A DNA stretch of 64,000 bases from Bidens hawaiensis (taxonomy: Eukaryota; Streptophyta; Magnoliopsida; Asterales; Asteraceae): contig JAIQDT010003833.1 in NCBI GenBank assembly GCA_021521415.1, forward strand, positions 216,678 to 280,677, in the 5' to 3' direction. Shown here piece after piece: positions 11,360 through 23,565 of this stretch; within the stretch, counting starts at the first letter, position 1; each line of letters opens with the position of its first letter. The notes beneath the pieces were generated by a model. The model saw nothing but the letters and a program-made list of their open reading frames with translations, did not search any database and was not told the origin of the DNA. The position numbers and the translations under genes were made by a program.

Positions 11360-13318
11360 TGTCACACCCCGACCAAAGGCAGAACATGCCGGGGTGTAAC
11401 GTATTGATTGGACAGTAGCTCAGAAGACACTAATTAAAGTGACAATAATTATTTAATTCATTAATATCAAAATAAGTACAAAATTATAATAATCAAAACA
11501 ATTAAATCATATTGATTGTTTGGATAAATATCCTAAGGTAAAACTAATTTCTTCGATCTTGAACATTGTAAATTACTTGTACCTGTAGCATGTATAAAAA
11601 TAAAGTTTGTCAACACGAATGTTGGTGAGAGTACATAAGTTTTAGTTGAGATATATATATAGATAATTCACAATTCATATGTAAATTATGAGTATTACAA
11701 TTCTTATGAAAATGTAAACAACTAAATAGATGTGGACCCGTTTTTATTGATATGAAATCAAAGTACTTGAGTAAATGTATGATCATACTAGATGAGGATA
11801 AATGAGGATGAGATACCAACCATCAAATATAAAATAAACAATTAAGCACATAGAGCATGCAATAATCACACATAAACATATATTGAATTGTGTTATGAAT
11901 AGATAAGTAAATAAAAATGAGTAATTTAAATAGGGTATACATGCCACCCCCAAAATATAAAAGATGGGAAAAAGGGGGTATGTAAACTCACTTTGACGAG
12001 CGGAATAACGAATATGAGATGCCTATAAATATTAAGATAGAAACGATCGAGCTTCTCGGGATACGTTGTCCAAAGTTCCTAGTTAATATTAATATAATTA
12101 ATTACTATTAAGATGGATTTAGAATTGATGGGGTTTAGGTACATTGTTTATTTTAATATACTATTAGTTTAATTATCACAAGTTTTATTAAATAACATAA
12201 TCTAGAGGGTAGAAACAATAAAAACACGACACGACATAACGGTTACAAATCGGTTTAAAACAAATATTTTGGAGTCTTTTAGAGTTTACAATATTATTAT
12301 TATTATAATTAATATTACCATTTATGTTAGATTTTTAAAATAAGTAAAGTAGATATTGTATATAATATATATTTTACGAACCACAATTCGAAAAGACAAG
12401 AAAACACAAAGCCGGAGGGTTCGGTTTATTAAGATAACGGTTATTTAGTGATAAATAATTGTAATATTATCAAGTAATATAATCTAGAAGTAAAATAAAA
12501 ATAAGAACTTAAAAACGGGTCCATGGGGGTTCGAACCCGCGCCTGGACCAGTTGTAAGTGTTGTAAGCCACATGCACCAGCCACTAGGCTAGTGCTAAGA
12601 CTTGTGAATGATATTAATCAGACAAATATATAAACATATAGTCAAAAACAAAACCCAGTTCGAAATAATAAACCCTAGATCTATTTCGTTCCAATTGATT
12701 AACAATATGTAGATGATGATTAGAATCGGTTTAGGGTTAATGATCCTCAGTTATAAACGAAATAGATAGATGTTTTTATTACCAGATTAAGCGACGAATG
12801 GGTATGGATTGACGACCTAGGGCTTGCGGCTCAAGCTTGATATCAACTAGGTCCTTGAAGGCTTAGTTGATTGAAATTGAGTTAGGGTTTATTGTCGTGA
12901 TGATGTAAGGAGTATATGGTATCTTTTAATTGCATCATAGTCGTGTTTATATAGCGTTTTGAGATCAAGAAAGCCGCGGTTCAAAAGTTAATGATTTAAC
13001 TGTCAATTCGTTATTGTTTTCTATAATTAAACTGTCGGTTCAACTCGTATAAGGTAAATGAACAATTTGGTAAAGTCAAATCCGTTGATTATGCCGGGTT
13101 TTGCGCAACTAGGAAGAAGGGGGGGCTGCCGACGGGGAAGGAATAGGGGAAAGAGGAAGAAAAAAAATGTTAAATATTAATTTCTAAATGGTCCCTGTAC
13201 TATGTTGGTGTATGTAAAAATTAATTAAAGATGGCTAAGGGTTGTTTTTGTAAAATCTTATAACTATAACAATTTAAACGAGTCGGGTTTTCGGGTCCGA
13301 AAGTTGATGAATGTTACA
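11360..13318 (-). repeat. Element B 3' LTR (1,959 bp)
   Basis: It starts TGTCACACCCCGACC and ends GAATGTTACA in plus coordinates. It matches 29,502-31,458 along its length with scattered substitutions and small indels, so it is clearly older than element C. It contains a tRNA-like segment at 12,525-12,595. Confidence 0.9.
12525..12595 (-). promoter_or_regulatory. tRNA-like A box/B box pair in element B 3' LTR
   Basis: The minus strand reads TAGCCTAGTGG (12,591-12,581, A box) and GGTTCGAACCC (12,538-12,528, B box). The B box is a perfect match to the Pol III consensus core and part of a palindrome. It is in sense orientation to element B. Confidence 0.6.
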
Positions 13319-14130
13319 GTATTCACAACTTTTTGAAAATTTCGTCCAAAAATTATAGAAAACCATAACATGAAGAAAGAAAGTAAGAGTCCAAAAAGAA
13401 AAGAGTTTTTTTTTTAAAGAAAATACCACAGATCTTCAAGTGACTCAAATAACGCTACAAAGGAAAATATGATAAGGACACTTATATATAGAATGTACCA
13501 ACGGCGTATCCACCATGCACTTATCACATTCATATTTATATCGTTACCCAAAATCACTCAAGGTTCTGAGTTATGACACACAACTGTATTCACTATGAGT
13601 TCTATGCTAGGAGTTCGATAATTATGTGTGCACTCATAATTATTTAGTTCGTCGCATGATGCACATAGTTCGTCCCGTTGTGCGGGTTCGAAAACAATGT
13701 AAAAGAATTTTATTTTTTTTTATTTTATTACTAAGTGGAAATTGTTTAATCAAGAGTAATAAAACTAAGTAAATGCGTGAAATTTTATGTTCATGAATAA
13801 CTCATAAGTGAACTTATAAAAATATAATGAAGTTGTTTAAGTTAACCATCGAGAGTAATAACAATGAAATGAAATAAATAGATGGAGGAAAATTTTGAAA
13901 TTTTACACATACGATGTAGAGAAAAATACTTGAGATGACGACAAAATTCTCGTAATAATAAATAGGTTCACATAACAAACGAATCACATGATTAGAGATA
14001 TATAACACCATAAGAGGCTCGAAATCAGGATTATAAAATCGGATGAGAAAAGAGTACCGTGTGAATGAGGTGAGTTTGGAGGGTTTGGGTAGCCATGTAT
14101 TAAAATATTGAAATAAAATTTATACATGTG
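13319..14130 (-). other. Element B 3' internal region
   Basis: AT-rich, without pol similarity or a credible ORF. A GGACGAA motif (minus strand, 13,347-13,341) lies about 23 bp before the 3' LTR, as in elements C and E, but the polypurine tract after it is degraded. The segment ends at the ATGTG duplication (14,126-14,130) of element C. Confidence 0.6.
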
Positions 14131-15740
14131 TGTAACGATTCCGGCAAATTCAGGTATACCCTAGCCGGAATATACTATTTACGTGTTATTTAATATTGAT
14201 TATATGAGTTATAGCACATTGATACGAATATATATGGTTCACGGTATGAATCATACTCAATTATATAGTGAATCGTATTGGAATTACAATTAACCAATGA
14301 ACGATTATTGAAACCCGAATGAATCGGGAATTACATTATAGACAAAGTGTATAATGTTTAGTGATGTTTACGAAGTATGAATGCTTCGGGATAGGTGAAT
14401 TATAGCACAGAAAAAGGATTTCGATTTAATGGTACGCCGGTACGCTAAACGAAACCTTTAACACCAAATCAAGCAAGAGACGATCCATCAAGCCGAAAAA
14501 GATGCGTAATTATTAATAATATGATGTTTTAATGTCATGGTTTAAGTTTTTAAAGTTTTTAAATCAGTTTTATATAAATTTTACTTTAAACCGAAAAACG
14601 ACCATTTTAATTTCGTTTCAAGCCGAATTACGAGTTTAAACGAGAAACGAACTGAACCAGATTATCCAAAACATTATCCAGATTACAAAAATCGGAATGT
14701 GTGGCCTAGAATGAATGTGTGGGCCCCACCCCACACATAATGTAGACCGATCGGTCTTGTTATGCATACACACATTTCATTTTTTCTTTTTTTCATCAAA
14801 ACTCTCCCAAAAATCCTTTCATATCTTTCAAGTATACAACCAAGATCATCACTTTAACCAAGATTTGAAGGTAAAATACATGATTTAAGGCTTTAATCTT
14901 ATTCCTAATTCTACAATATTGAGAAAAGGAGGTTTCATGTGAAAAATGGGTGAAAACCCGAGATGAAACCGATTCTCGTGTGATCAAGGGATGTATACAA
15001 GTTATACAAAGGATCTTGATCCAAGTGAGTAGTTAAAAGTGTTTAGAATGAATTTTTACGGTTGAAATCTTGTCAAATGAGTTTTCCATGTGAAAGACGG
15101 GTGAAAACCCGAGATGAAATCGACTCTTGCATGAACAAGAGATGTATACATGTTATACAAAGGATCTTGGTCCAAGAAATGAGTAAAAAGAGTCGAGAAC
15201 GGATTTTTACGGTCAAAATCGTTGTTTTGAAGTTTTAGCCGACACTAGGAAAGAAATGGCTTGATTGTGGGTATAACTTGCTTGGTGTGGTGTTGATGTG
15301 CTTGTAAGTGTTGTATCTAGCGGCTAGCAAAGGCTAGAAACCGAGATCCTTGCGATCTAAAGCTAGAGAACACAAAATAGTCGGTTTTCGTGTGTTATGA
15401 AAAAATGGACAGATTTACGTGTGCTTAGAGTCGGGTCACGAAATTTCACAGAGATGATCTACACGTGAAAATATGAGATCTGTGAATTTTTGGTAATTTT
15501 TGGATAAAAGATGAATATTTGGTGAATTTAATGCTCGGTTTTGGCCAAAAATAGTGAAAAATAGCAAAACATGATGAAAAATTCCGGAAAATTTAAGATA
15601 AGCTTTTTATAACATATAAAAGTCACCCACAAAATTTGAGCTCAGTTGGAAAAGTCTAAGTAGGCTTTTCGGTGAAACGAGTTCTAGGGCTTTCTAGCTC
15701 GGTTTTGGGTGAAAATGGCTTGAAAAATAAGTTTTAAATT

Positions 15741-16187
15741 CTGGAAAAATTCCAGGGAGTTATGAGGATGATAAAGATCATCCCAGAAAAATTTGGGATT
15801 TTTCTAAAGTGTTTTGGTATTTTTGATATATTTAGTGTTTTAACAAGATTTAAAAATAGATAAATAAATGTAAATATAGGAAAATAAATCTGGGAAAATT
15901 CCAGAAAGTTATGAGGATGATAAAGATCATCCCAGAAAAATTTGGGAATTTTCTAAAGTGTTTTGGTATTTTTGATATATTTAGTATTTTAACAAGATTT
16001 AAAAATAGATAAATAAATGTAAATGTAGGAAAATAAATCTGGGAAAATTCCAGAAAGTTATGAGGATGATAAAAATCATCCCAGAAAAATTTGGGAATTT
16101 TCTAAAGTGTTTTGGTATTTTTGATATATTTAGTATTTTAATAAGATTTAAAAATAGATAAATAAATATAAATATAAGAAAATAAAT
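15741..16187 (+). repeat. Three tandem 149-bp repeats in element C LTR
   Basis: Units begin at 15,741, 15,890 and 16,039 with a start of a fourth at 16,188; the spacing is exactly 149 bp. Each contains CTGGGAAAATTCCAG and GATGATAAAGATCATC, both near-palindromic. The same array is at 25,212-25,658 in the 3' LTR. Confidence 0.9.
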
Positions 16188-16593
16188 CTGGAAAATTTTT
16201 ACAAAATTCCTTTCTGTCAAATTAAGTTTTGTGCAAAATTTCAAGACCCGAGACTAATCGGGTAATTATTTGTGCTAAAAAGAACATAAAAACAAGTTTT
16301 TAAAGCTTAAAACGTGTAAACCGGCAAAGTTCGCATAAGCGAGCTGACTGGTACATGAAAACTCTAAAAATAGACTATTTCATAAATCTAAGTAAATTAA
16401 GTAAAAATAAATCATCCGAAAATAATTCGGATGATTTGGGTAATTTTACCCGATTTTACCGTTTCCGGCACCGAAATACCGGAAACGGGCCCCGCGGCCA
16501 AACGGGGTGTCAAACCGAGCTATAATTTCATCATCTTAACTAAATTGACTGTCAAACTCTAAGCAATGTCAATCTGAGTCCTTAGAAGTGTCA

Positions 16594-17138
16594 CGGGGTT
16601 AACATTGTCCCCGAATCGAGTACAGTACTGGGTTAACAATGTTCCCAGATGTACCGATTGCTATGTATTTAAGTTATGGGAATTATATAGTAACGACTAG
16701 ATATTATATTACAGATCCAGGCACGTAGCTGTTCCTTATATTACTCACCAACTCACAACAAGGTGAGTTTTCACGAGCCCCTTTTAATGAATTGTTTTAA
16801 TTATATTTTCCCGGGGCGGAAAACATGTCTTATTTAAAGTATTTAAGTACATACCGATCGTATGGAAATACTTGTACATTTATATATATATGGACTGATG
16901 CATAGAATATATAAAATGTTTATCATTTATTATTGTTCTGGGGTAACATAGTTCCCAGGGGTTATTATTGTTCTGGGGTAACATAGTTCCCAGGGGTTAT
17001 TATTGTTCTGGGGTAACATAGTTCCCAGGGGTTGTTATTGTTCTGGGGTAACATAGTTCCCAGGGGTTATTATTGTTCTGGGGTAACATAGTTCCCAGAA
17101 AGTTATTGGAAATGTTCTTGGGTAACATAGTTCCCAGC
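16594..17138 (+). repeat. Stem-loop series in element C LTR, partly a 35-bp tandem array
   Basis: Two separate stem-loops (16,594-16,613, arms CGGGG/CCCCG; 16,628-16,648, arms CTGGG/CCCAG) are followed by a 35-bp tandem array with CTGGG/CCCAG arms at 16,938, 16,973, 17,008, 17,043 and 17,078, and a final variant at 17,117. Loops are related (TTAACATTGT, TTAACAATGTT, GTAACATAGTT). The equivalent lies at 26,065-26,609 in the 3' LTR. Confidence 0.85.
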
Positions 17139-17516
17139 ATGATTATATGGTTAATAAATGATTATTAAAAATGATTTGTCAGTGTTTATTTAAATTAGTG
17201 AAACTCACCAACTATTCGTAGTTGACCCGTTTTCTTTACATGTTTTCTAGGTATGCCCAAGTTGGAATGATTGATATGTGCTTAACTATCTGTGCTACCT
17301 GTTGGAAGCTTGCTGCTCTATGTTTTGTAATGAATTTATTAATGTTTTATTGGTAATATATGTGTGTAACACCTAGACAGTAACGCAACTCGCAACAATG
17401 TAATATGTTATAAATTAATGTAGTGGTATTTTCTTTATAAGCAATGCTGTTGATATCAGATGTGTCTGTTGCATCCCGTGTACGTTTCCGCTGCGGTTAC
17501 GGGGTGTTACAGAACT

Positions 17517-17531
17517 TGGTATCAGAGCCAT
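17517..17531 (+). other. Element C primer binding site (initiator-Met tRNA)
   Basis: TGGTATCAGAGCCAT, five bases after the LTR end, is complementary to the 3' end of plant initiator-Met tRNA. Confidence 0.92.
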
Positions 17532-17874
17532 TGGTTATAAAGAATTAGGATGTCTGAAAAAGATACCTAAAATATAACCAGTAGCTCAAGTATTATAGGA
17601 TCTGAATATCAACTAATAATATATTGTGACGAGATCGGGATGAACTTGGATGGACAAGTGGGTTATTATGGTCCGGAACATAATAACAGACTTGTCTGCA
17701 CGAGGAAATTCAGGGGAAGTCACGGGGGACTTAAATAGGTAAAATTGGCAACATATGTGTAAATATATGATAATATTATTATGTGGTAAAGTTGTATAAA
17801 TAAGTATGTGTTAATTTAATTATGAATTACACTACGAAAAGGACTATATGTTTGTTAACTTGTGTGCAGGTATA

Positions 17875-18501
17875 ATGGCAAGAACACCTAGTGTGTCGAC
17901 GGAAGAGGACCCGGAAGAGGCTAGTTCCGGGGCCTCTGGAAGCCCAAGTGTAGCACCCAGCTCCGAGCCTTCGGAGGCTAGTCATAGTATTTCTAGACAG
18001 ACCACCCCAGCTAGGAGTGCTAGTGTACCCTCCCCTGCTAGGGTTACCAGGTCTCCTACCCCGCCCGCACCACAGACCGCCCCGATTCCCCTCAGGCGCG
18101 GTCCTCGCCTCACGGCGCGGATCAGTGCCCCGTATGTTCCGCCCACTGTTACCCCACCCAGATCCACATACCACCGGGGCGAGTCTTCCCGCCCCCAACC
18201 CGAGCCTGCAACCCTACCTGTGTGGGGTCTGCCAAGGCAGGAGCGGGACTTGGCGGCTTGGCTACGTGTTCTCACCGAGCAGGTGAACGAGCACTCTGCC
18301 GCCCTGGTCGTGGGGGTACAGAGGCGGGCGTACCTCGGGGACAACATACTGGACCACCAGTATGCTATTAACCAGTTAAAAAGGGAGTGCTCATACTCCC
18401 ACTGGTTGATCGAGCAGATGGAAACCCGAATGCGGGTTATGATGGCGGTGCTGGTGGTGCTGGTGGCGGTGTTGGTGGGGTTGGTTTACCACCATGTGTA
18501 G
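17875..18501 (+). CDS. Extra ORF upstream of gag in element C, with C-terminal hydrophobic segment
   Basis: It codes for 208 residues from the ATG at 17,875 (MARTPSVSTEED); the in-frame ATG at 17,848 is possible, but the later one follows a splice-acceptor-like TTGTGTGCAG. The N-terminal 120 residues are rich in serine, proline and threonine and probably disordered. A mixed, charged part follows (LPRQERDLAAWLRVLTEQVNE, then YAINQLKRECSYSHWLIEQ). The last 20 residues (VMMAVLVVLVAVLVGLVYHHV region) form one hydrophobic helix, which suggests a tail-anchored protein. I recognise no family. It is GC-rich compared with the flanking LTR and open throughout, which argues for selection. Additional ORFs are known in some plant LTR elements; no role is established for this one. 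Confidence 0.6.
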   Translation: MARTPSVSTEEDPEEASSGASGSPSVAPSSEPSEASHSISRQTTPARSASVPSPARVTRSPTPPAPQTAPIPLRRGPRLTARISAPYVPPTVTPPRSTYHRGESSRPQPEPATLPVWGLPRQERDLAAWLRVLTEQVNEHSAALVVGVQRRAYLGDNILDHQYAINQLKRECSYSHWLIEQMETRMRVMMAVLVVLVAVLVGLVYHHV

Positions 18502-18867
18502 ACGTGTTGGATGGTAGAATCTTGAACCGCTTTTTGATACTCCGTGTAAGTAGTTAGTGGTGATACTAACACGGAGTGAATCTTGTTTAGTTATAGTACA
18601 ACCACTGGCCCATAGGGGGTCTCTTGTAGGGCATATCATTATCGATACTTTTGGGTATCATTCAAGCACTGACCCATTGCGGGTTATGTCGAGGATGATA
18701 CCAACATAGGCCCTTTGTATTAAAACTTAGTTGTGTAATGATGACTGGGAAGTATGTAAATGGATGTTTGTGTAATATGTACTAATGTTTATTAATGTAT
18801 GGAATGTGTTTGTGTTTCATAATTTGGAATGGTATTAATTATATGTGTTTCCTTGATGTTGTGTAGA
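18502..18867 (+). other. Element C spacer between extra ORF and gag
   Basis: Non-coding. It includes an inverted repeat ACTCCGTG/CACGGAGT (18,539-18,577). It ends in TTGATGTTGTGTAG directly before the gag ATG, which looks like a splice acceptor. A spliced RNA could therefore bring gag close to the cap; this is inference. Confidence 0.45.
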
Positions 18868-21800
18868 ATGGCACCGAAACGATCAACGAAAATATCGGAA
18901 GTAGATGTGAGCCGTTTGATTGCTCAACAGTTGGAGGCGGCGATACCGGATATAGTATCGCGCATCGCCGCCAGTATTAATAACTCGACCAATCCAACCC
19001 CTCCAAGCAATCAAACGCCCATAAATAATGATGGGGAACAAAACGCTAATCCTCCAAGGAATGACAACACTATGCCGAGTACTGACGCACCGCCTACGGT
19101 GGTCGCTACCGACAGTAATGGCCCAATCCCTACTGTAGAGACCAACCGCACTGGACCATCCAGGGGTTGTTCAATCAAGGACTTTATGTTATGCAAGCCT
19201 TTAGAATTTAACGGGTCGGAAGGACCGAATGGGTTAGTGAAATGGTTAGAGAAAATAGAATCAGTGGTAAATATCAGCAACTGTCCCGAGGATTGTGTCG
19301 TTAAGTACGCCACCTGTACGTTCACAGACCATGCCTTGACATGGTGGAACACCATAGTACAGACTCGAGGTCAGGCGGCGACAAACCGCATGACCTGGGC
19401 AGAGCTTAAGGATCTTGTTTTGAAACATTTCTGCCCAAAGAATGAATTGCAGAAACTGGAACATGAGTTGTGGAACCTTGAGATGCATGGGGCGGACCAC
19501 TTGGGATATACCAACCGGTTTAATGAACTGTCACGATTAGTGCCGTGGTTGGTCACCCCAGAGTCAAAGAGGGTAGAACGTTATATTTGGGGACTTACTC
19601 CAGTAGTGAGGAGTATAGTTAACGCGGGAGGGCACCTGACGTATGAGGGTGCAGTGACACAGGCTGGTATTGTCACGTATGATTTCTTAAGGAGCGGATC
19701 GATAAAGGCGACGGGAGAGTCGGCTGGGGGAAAGCGAGGTACGTATGACAATAGGATCCGAGAGAAGCAGCAAAACAAGCGAGCTAGGCCCGCTGCCCAG
19801 AGCTATGCCATGACTAGTTCGGGCGGAAGGCAAGAACCGCAGAGGGGAACGTTTCCTAAATGCGGGAAATGTGGTTACCACCATAGTGGCGTGTGCAAGG
19901 AGGTGGTGTGCCACCGGTGTGGCAGGGTTGGACACTACGCACCAAATTGTAAGACAAATCTGAACAACCTGAACCGTCAACCACAACCTATTCGGGCGCA
20001 ACCATTTAGAACTCAACCAGCCCGACAGCAGAACCCGCAAGGAAACCAGATGGTGACCACTAGCCGTGCTTGCTACGAATGCGGCAGCACGGATCACTTC
20101 AAAAGGAACTGCCCGAAACTGAATCAGGGAGGAAACGGGAGACAACTCGCGGGTCAGCCATCGGCGTCCAATCCGGCGCGAGGCCGGGCATTTGTGATGG
20201 GAGCGAACGAGGCGCGCCAGGACCCCAGCGTAGTGACAGGTACCTTCCTCGTCTCTGATCATTACGCTTCTGTATTATTTGATACAGGCGCCGATAGAAG
20301 TTTTGTCTCCGTTAGATTCCTTTCGATAGCAAACCTTCCTATTGGTGAAACCATAGAACCCTACACCGTAGAGGTTGCTAACGGTAAAACCATGATAGTT
20401 AATCGGATTGTTCGGAATTGCCCTTTTATTCTAAGCGAACAATCCTTCCTGATTGACTTGTTACCGGTAGAATTGGGTAGTTTTGACGTGATAGTGGGAA
20501 TGGATTGGTTGGCTCGTAATAGGGTAGAAATAAACTGTGAAAAGAAAACCGTCAAGATCCGGGTGTCGGATGACGAGGAGGTATTAGTGCAGGGAGAAAA
20601 ATCCGGCACCATGATACCATTTATATCCCACCTCAAGGTGTTGAAATATATACGTCAGGGATGTGTGGCGTATCTAGCGAGCCTGACGGCCGCTGATTCT
20701 GAGGAAAAACGGGTGGACGATATTCCCGTGGTACGCGAATTTCCACAAGTTTTTCCAGAGGAACTTCCTGGATTACCGCCAACCCGACAAGTCGAATTCA
20801 GAATCGACTTATTACCTCAAGCCGGCCCTGTTGCTAAGGCCCCTTACAGACTTGCACCATCCGAGATGCAAGAACTATCCAACCAGTTGCAGGAATTGTT
20901 GGATAAGGGGTTTATACGTCCCAGTTATTCCCCGTGGGGTGCACCTGTACTATTTGTGAAAAAGAAGGACGGAAGCCTTCGAATGTGCATTGACTACAGG
21001 GAATTGAACAAATTAACCATCAAAAATAGATATCCTCTTCCCCGAATCGATGATTTGTTCGACCAACTACAAGGTGCGAGCTATTTCTCAAAAATTGATC
21101 TTAGATCGGGATACCACCAAGTTAGAATTCAAGAGGAGGATATTCCGAAAACCGCGTTTCGGACTCGCTACGGCCACTACGAATTTTTAGTTATGCCTTT
21201 TGGGCTAACAAATGCGCCGGCGGTGTTCATGGATCTCATGAACCGAGTCTGTAAACCCTATCTCGACAAGTTCGTCATTGTATTTATTGACGATATTTTG
21301 ATATACTCGAAGAGTAAAGAGGAGCACGAGCAACACTTAAAGTTAGTTTTAGAGCTCCTGGATCAGGAGAAGTTATATGCAAAATTCTCCAAGTGTAACT
21401 TCTGGTTACAAGAGGTGCAATTCCTCGGTCATGTTATAAACCACCAAGGAATACACGTTGATCCGAGTAAGGTTGAAGCTATTAAGAATTGGCAAGCGCC
21501 TAAATCTCCGAAAGAAATCCGCCAATTCTTAGGCTTAGCTGGATACTATCGTCGATTTATAGAGAACTTTTCCAGCATCGCCCAACCTTTAACCCTCCTG
21601 ACTCAAAAGGATCGGAAATATGAATGGGGTGAAGAGCAGGAAACGGCGTTTCAAACGCTAAAGCAAAGATTGTGCCAAGCGCCAATCTTAAGTCTCCCCG
21701 ACGGAGACGATGGATTTGTTGTATATTGTGACGCATCCCGTAAAGGGTTAGGATGCGTGTTAATGCAAAATAAAAAGGTCATAGCCTATGCGTCTCGACA

Positions 21801-23565
21801 GTTAAAAGTTCATGAGAAAAACTACACTACTCATGACTTGGAACTGGGAGCAGTCATCTTTGCACTTAAAATCTGGAGACACTATCTCTACGGTACAAAG
21901 TGCACCATATTCACTGATCATAAAAGTTTGCAACACATATTCGATCAGAAAGAACTGAATATGAGGCAACGAAGATGGGTCGAGTTGCTGAGTGACTATG
22001 ACTGTGACATACGATATCACCCTGGCAAGGCTAACGTTGTAGCCGATGCCTTGAGTAGAAAGGATCGAGTCAAGCCACTACGTGTGCGAGCGTTGGGGAT
22101 GATAGTCCAGTCGAACCTTTCAGATTTAATTCGAGTCGCTCAACGCGAGGCGTTGAAAGAGGGCCAATTGGTTAAAGAAGGACTTTACGGGAATGAGAAG
22201 AATTTCGAACAGCGTGTGGACGAAATTCTTTATTTCAAAAATCGGATGTGGATCCCGACCCTCCATGACCTTCGTGATTTGATCATGGATGAAGCACATA
22301 AATCGAAATATTCCATACATCCGGGATCAGATAAAATGTACAAGGATGTGAAAGAATTTTACTGGTGGCCAGGTATGAAAAAGGATATAGCCACATACGT
22401 CGGCAAGTGTACGACGTGTGCGAGAGTTAAGGCGGAACACCAGAAACCCTCGGGAATGCTACAACAGCCGGAAATTCCCGAATGGAAGTGGGAGCAGATC
22501 ACAATGGATTTTGTGACACATCTCCCCAAGACACCCCGAGGTCATGATGCGATTTGGGTAATCGTGGATCGATTAACCAAATCGGCACATTTTATTCCAA
22601 TTAGGAATACTTTTAACACTGAGAGACTTGCGCAAATTTATATAAATGAAATAGTGTCTCGTCATGGCATCCCCATCTCGATCATCTCCGATAGGGATAG
22701 CCATTTCACCTCCAAACTTTGGCAAGCTGTCCAAGAAGCATTGGGAACACGTATTGACCTAAGCACAGCTTACCACCCTCAGACCGATGGTCAGTCTGAG
22801 AGGACCATTCAAACTTTGGAGGATTTGCTTCGTGCCTGCGTACTGGACTTTAAGGGAAATTGGGATCAACATCTCCCACTCGTTGAATTTTCCTATAATA
22901 ACAGTTATCATAGCAGTATAAAGGCAGCACCTTATGAAGCATTGTATGGGCGAAAGTGCCGATCACCACTTTGCTGGTCTGAAGTGGGAGACCCGCAGAT
23001 CATTAGATCGGATCTGGTCCAGGAGACGACCAGCAAGATTCTTGAAATTAAGAATAACCTAAAAGCCGCGCGGGACCGGCAAAAGAGTTATGCCGATACC
23101 CGTCGAAAACCGTTGTCATTTGAGAAGGGTGAAAAAGTATATTTGAAAGTATCACCCTGGAAAGGAGTGGTCAGGTTTGGAAAGGCGGGGAAGTTGGCCC
23201 CTAGATACATTGGACCATTCAACATTACTGCAAAGATCGGTCCGGTAGCTTACCGACTAGAACTGCCTGAGGAACTAAGTGCAGTTCATAACGTGTTTCA
23301 TGTGTCGAATTTGAAAAGATGTCTGGCGGATGAGACATCGGTGTTACCCTTAGAGGGTGTTCAAATAAGTGATAGGCTCAACTTCGTAGAGGAGCCCATC
23401 GAAATAGTAGACGGTAAGATCAAGCAACTTAGACACAATAAAATCTCGTTGGTCAAAGTTAGATGGAATTCGCAACGAGGCCCAGAATTTACTTGGGAAC
23501 GAAAGGATGAATTTCGGAAGAAATACCCCCACCTATTTCCTCAAAAGGAAGTAGTTGACGTGTAA
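18868..23565 (+). CDS. Element C gag-pol polyprotein (Tekay type), intact
   Basis: A single open frame of 1,565 residues from [13 protein letters not shown]; the upstream in-frame ATG at 18,829 would add 13 hydrophobic residues and is less likely. Numbered from 18,829, the domains are: gag capsid about 110-290; nucleocapsid with [14 protein letters not shown] (361-374) and [14 protein letters not shown] (415-428); protease DTGA at 485-488; reverse transcriptase with [11 protein letters not shown] (catalytic DD 821-822); RNase H (YCDAS, D968); integrase HHCC (H1157, H1164, C1194, C1197) and catalytic D1227, D1288, E1324; GPY-type module (PRYIGPFNI, 1458-1466); chromodomain (about 1518-1570, [12 protein letters not shown] to [14 protein letters not shown]). 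Every catalytic residue is present. There is no stop or frameshift between gag and pol. It would build particles, copy and integrate the element; the chromodomain probably directs integration to heterochromatin. Confidence 0.96.
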   Translation: MAPKRSTKISEVDVSRLIAQQLEAAIPDIVSRIAASINNSTNPTPPSNQTPINNDGEQNANPPRNDNTMPSTDAPPTVVATDSNGPIPTVETNRTGPSRGCSIKDFMLCKPLEFNGSEGPNGLVKWLEKIESVVNISNCPEDCVVKYATCTFTDHALTWWNTIVQTRGQAATNRMTWAELKDLVLKHFCPKNELQKLEHELWNLEMHGADHLGYTNRFNELSRLVPWLVTPESKRVERYIWGLTPVVRSIVNAGGHLTYEGAVTQAGIVTYDFLRSGSIKATGESAGGKRGTYDNRIREKQQNKRARPAAQSYAMTSSGGRQEPQRGTFPKCGKCGYHHSGVCKEVVCHRCGRVGHYAPNCKTNLNNLNRQPQPIRAQPFRTQPARQQNPQGNQMVTTSRACYECGSTDHFKRNCPKLNQGGNGRQLAGQPSASNPARGRAFVMGANEARQDPSVVTGTFLVSDHYASVLFDTGADRSFVSVRFLSIANLPIGETIEPYTVEVANGKTMIVNRIVRNCPFILSEQSFLIDLLPVELGSFDVIVGMDWLARNRVEINCEKKTVKIRVSDDEEVLVQGEKSGTMIPFISHLKVLKYIRQGCVAYLASLTAADSEEKRVDDIPVVREFPQVFPEELPGLPPTRQVEFRIDLLPQAGPVAKAPYRLAPSEMQELSNQLQELLDKGFIRPSYSPWGAPVLFVKKKDGSLRMCIDYRELNKLTIKNRYPLPRIDDLFDQLQGASYFSKIDLRSGYHQVRIQEEDIPKTAFRTRYGHYEFLVMPFGLTNAPAVFMDLMNRVCKPYLDKFVIVFIDDILIYSKSKEEHEQHLKLVLELLDQEKLYAKFSKCNFWLQEVQFLGHVINHQGIHVDPSKVEAIKNWQAPKSPKEIRQFLGLAGYYRRFIENFSSIAQPLTLLTQKDRKYEWGEEQETAFQTLKQRLCQAPILSLPDGDDGFVVYCDASRKGLGCVLMQNKKVIAYASRQLKVHEKNYTTHDLELGAVIFALKIWRHYLYGTKCTIFTDHKSLQHIFDQKELNMRQRRWVELLSDYDCDIRYHPGKANVVADALSRKDRVKPLRVRALGMIVQSNLSDLIRVAQREALKEGQLVKEGLYGNEKNFEQRVDEILYFKNRMWIPTLHDLRDLIMDEAHKSKYSIHPGSDKMYKDVKEFYWWPGMKKDIATYVGKCTTCARVKAEHQKPSGMLQQPEIPEWKWEQITMDFVTHLPKTPRGHDAIWVIVDRLTKSAHFIPIRNTFNTERLAQIYINEIVSRHGIPISIISDRDSHFTSKLWQAVQEALGTRIDLSTAYHPQTDGQSERTIQTLEDLLRACVLDFKGNWDQHLPLVEFSYNNSYHSSIKAAPYEALYGRKCRSPLCWSEVGDPQIIRSDLVQETTSKILEIKNNLKAARDRQKSYADTRRKPLSFEKGEKVYLKVSPWKGVVRFGKAGKLAPRYIGPFNITAKIGPVAYRLELPEELSAVHNVFHVSNLKRCLADETSVLPLEGVQISDRLNFVEEPIEIVDGKIKQLRHNKISLVKVRWNSQRGPEFTWERKDEFRKKYPHLFPQKEVVDV

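Larger units (their letters stand above)
14131..17511 (+). repeat. Element C 5' LTR (3,381 bp)
   Basis: It starts TGTAACGATTCCGG and ends GGGGTGTTACA. Internal structure: a duplicated block around GTGAAAACCCGAGATGAAA (about 14,940 and 15,090), three 149-bp tandem repeats (15,741-16,187), long hairpins at 16,410-16,436 and 16,459-16,488, and a run of stem-loops (16,594-17,138). Short ORFs inside are not supported. Confidence 0.95.

Noticed and set aside
12525..12595. A tRNA gene
   Set aside because: A and B boxes are present, but no acceptor or anticodon stems can be formed from the flanks.
16930..17140. Regular 35-bp repeats that look like a CRISPR array
   Set aside because: The repeated unit is contiguous with no variable spacers, it lies in a plant LTR and is present in both LTR copies; it is a tandem stem-loop array.
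17827..18347. Minus-strand frames opposite the extra ORF of element C
   Set aside because: GC-rich region gives open frames on several strands; the + frame has the better start context and a coherent protein.
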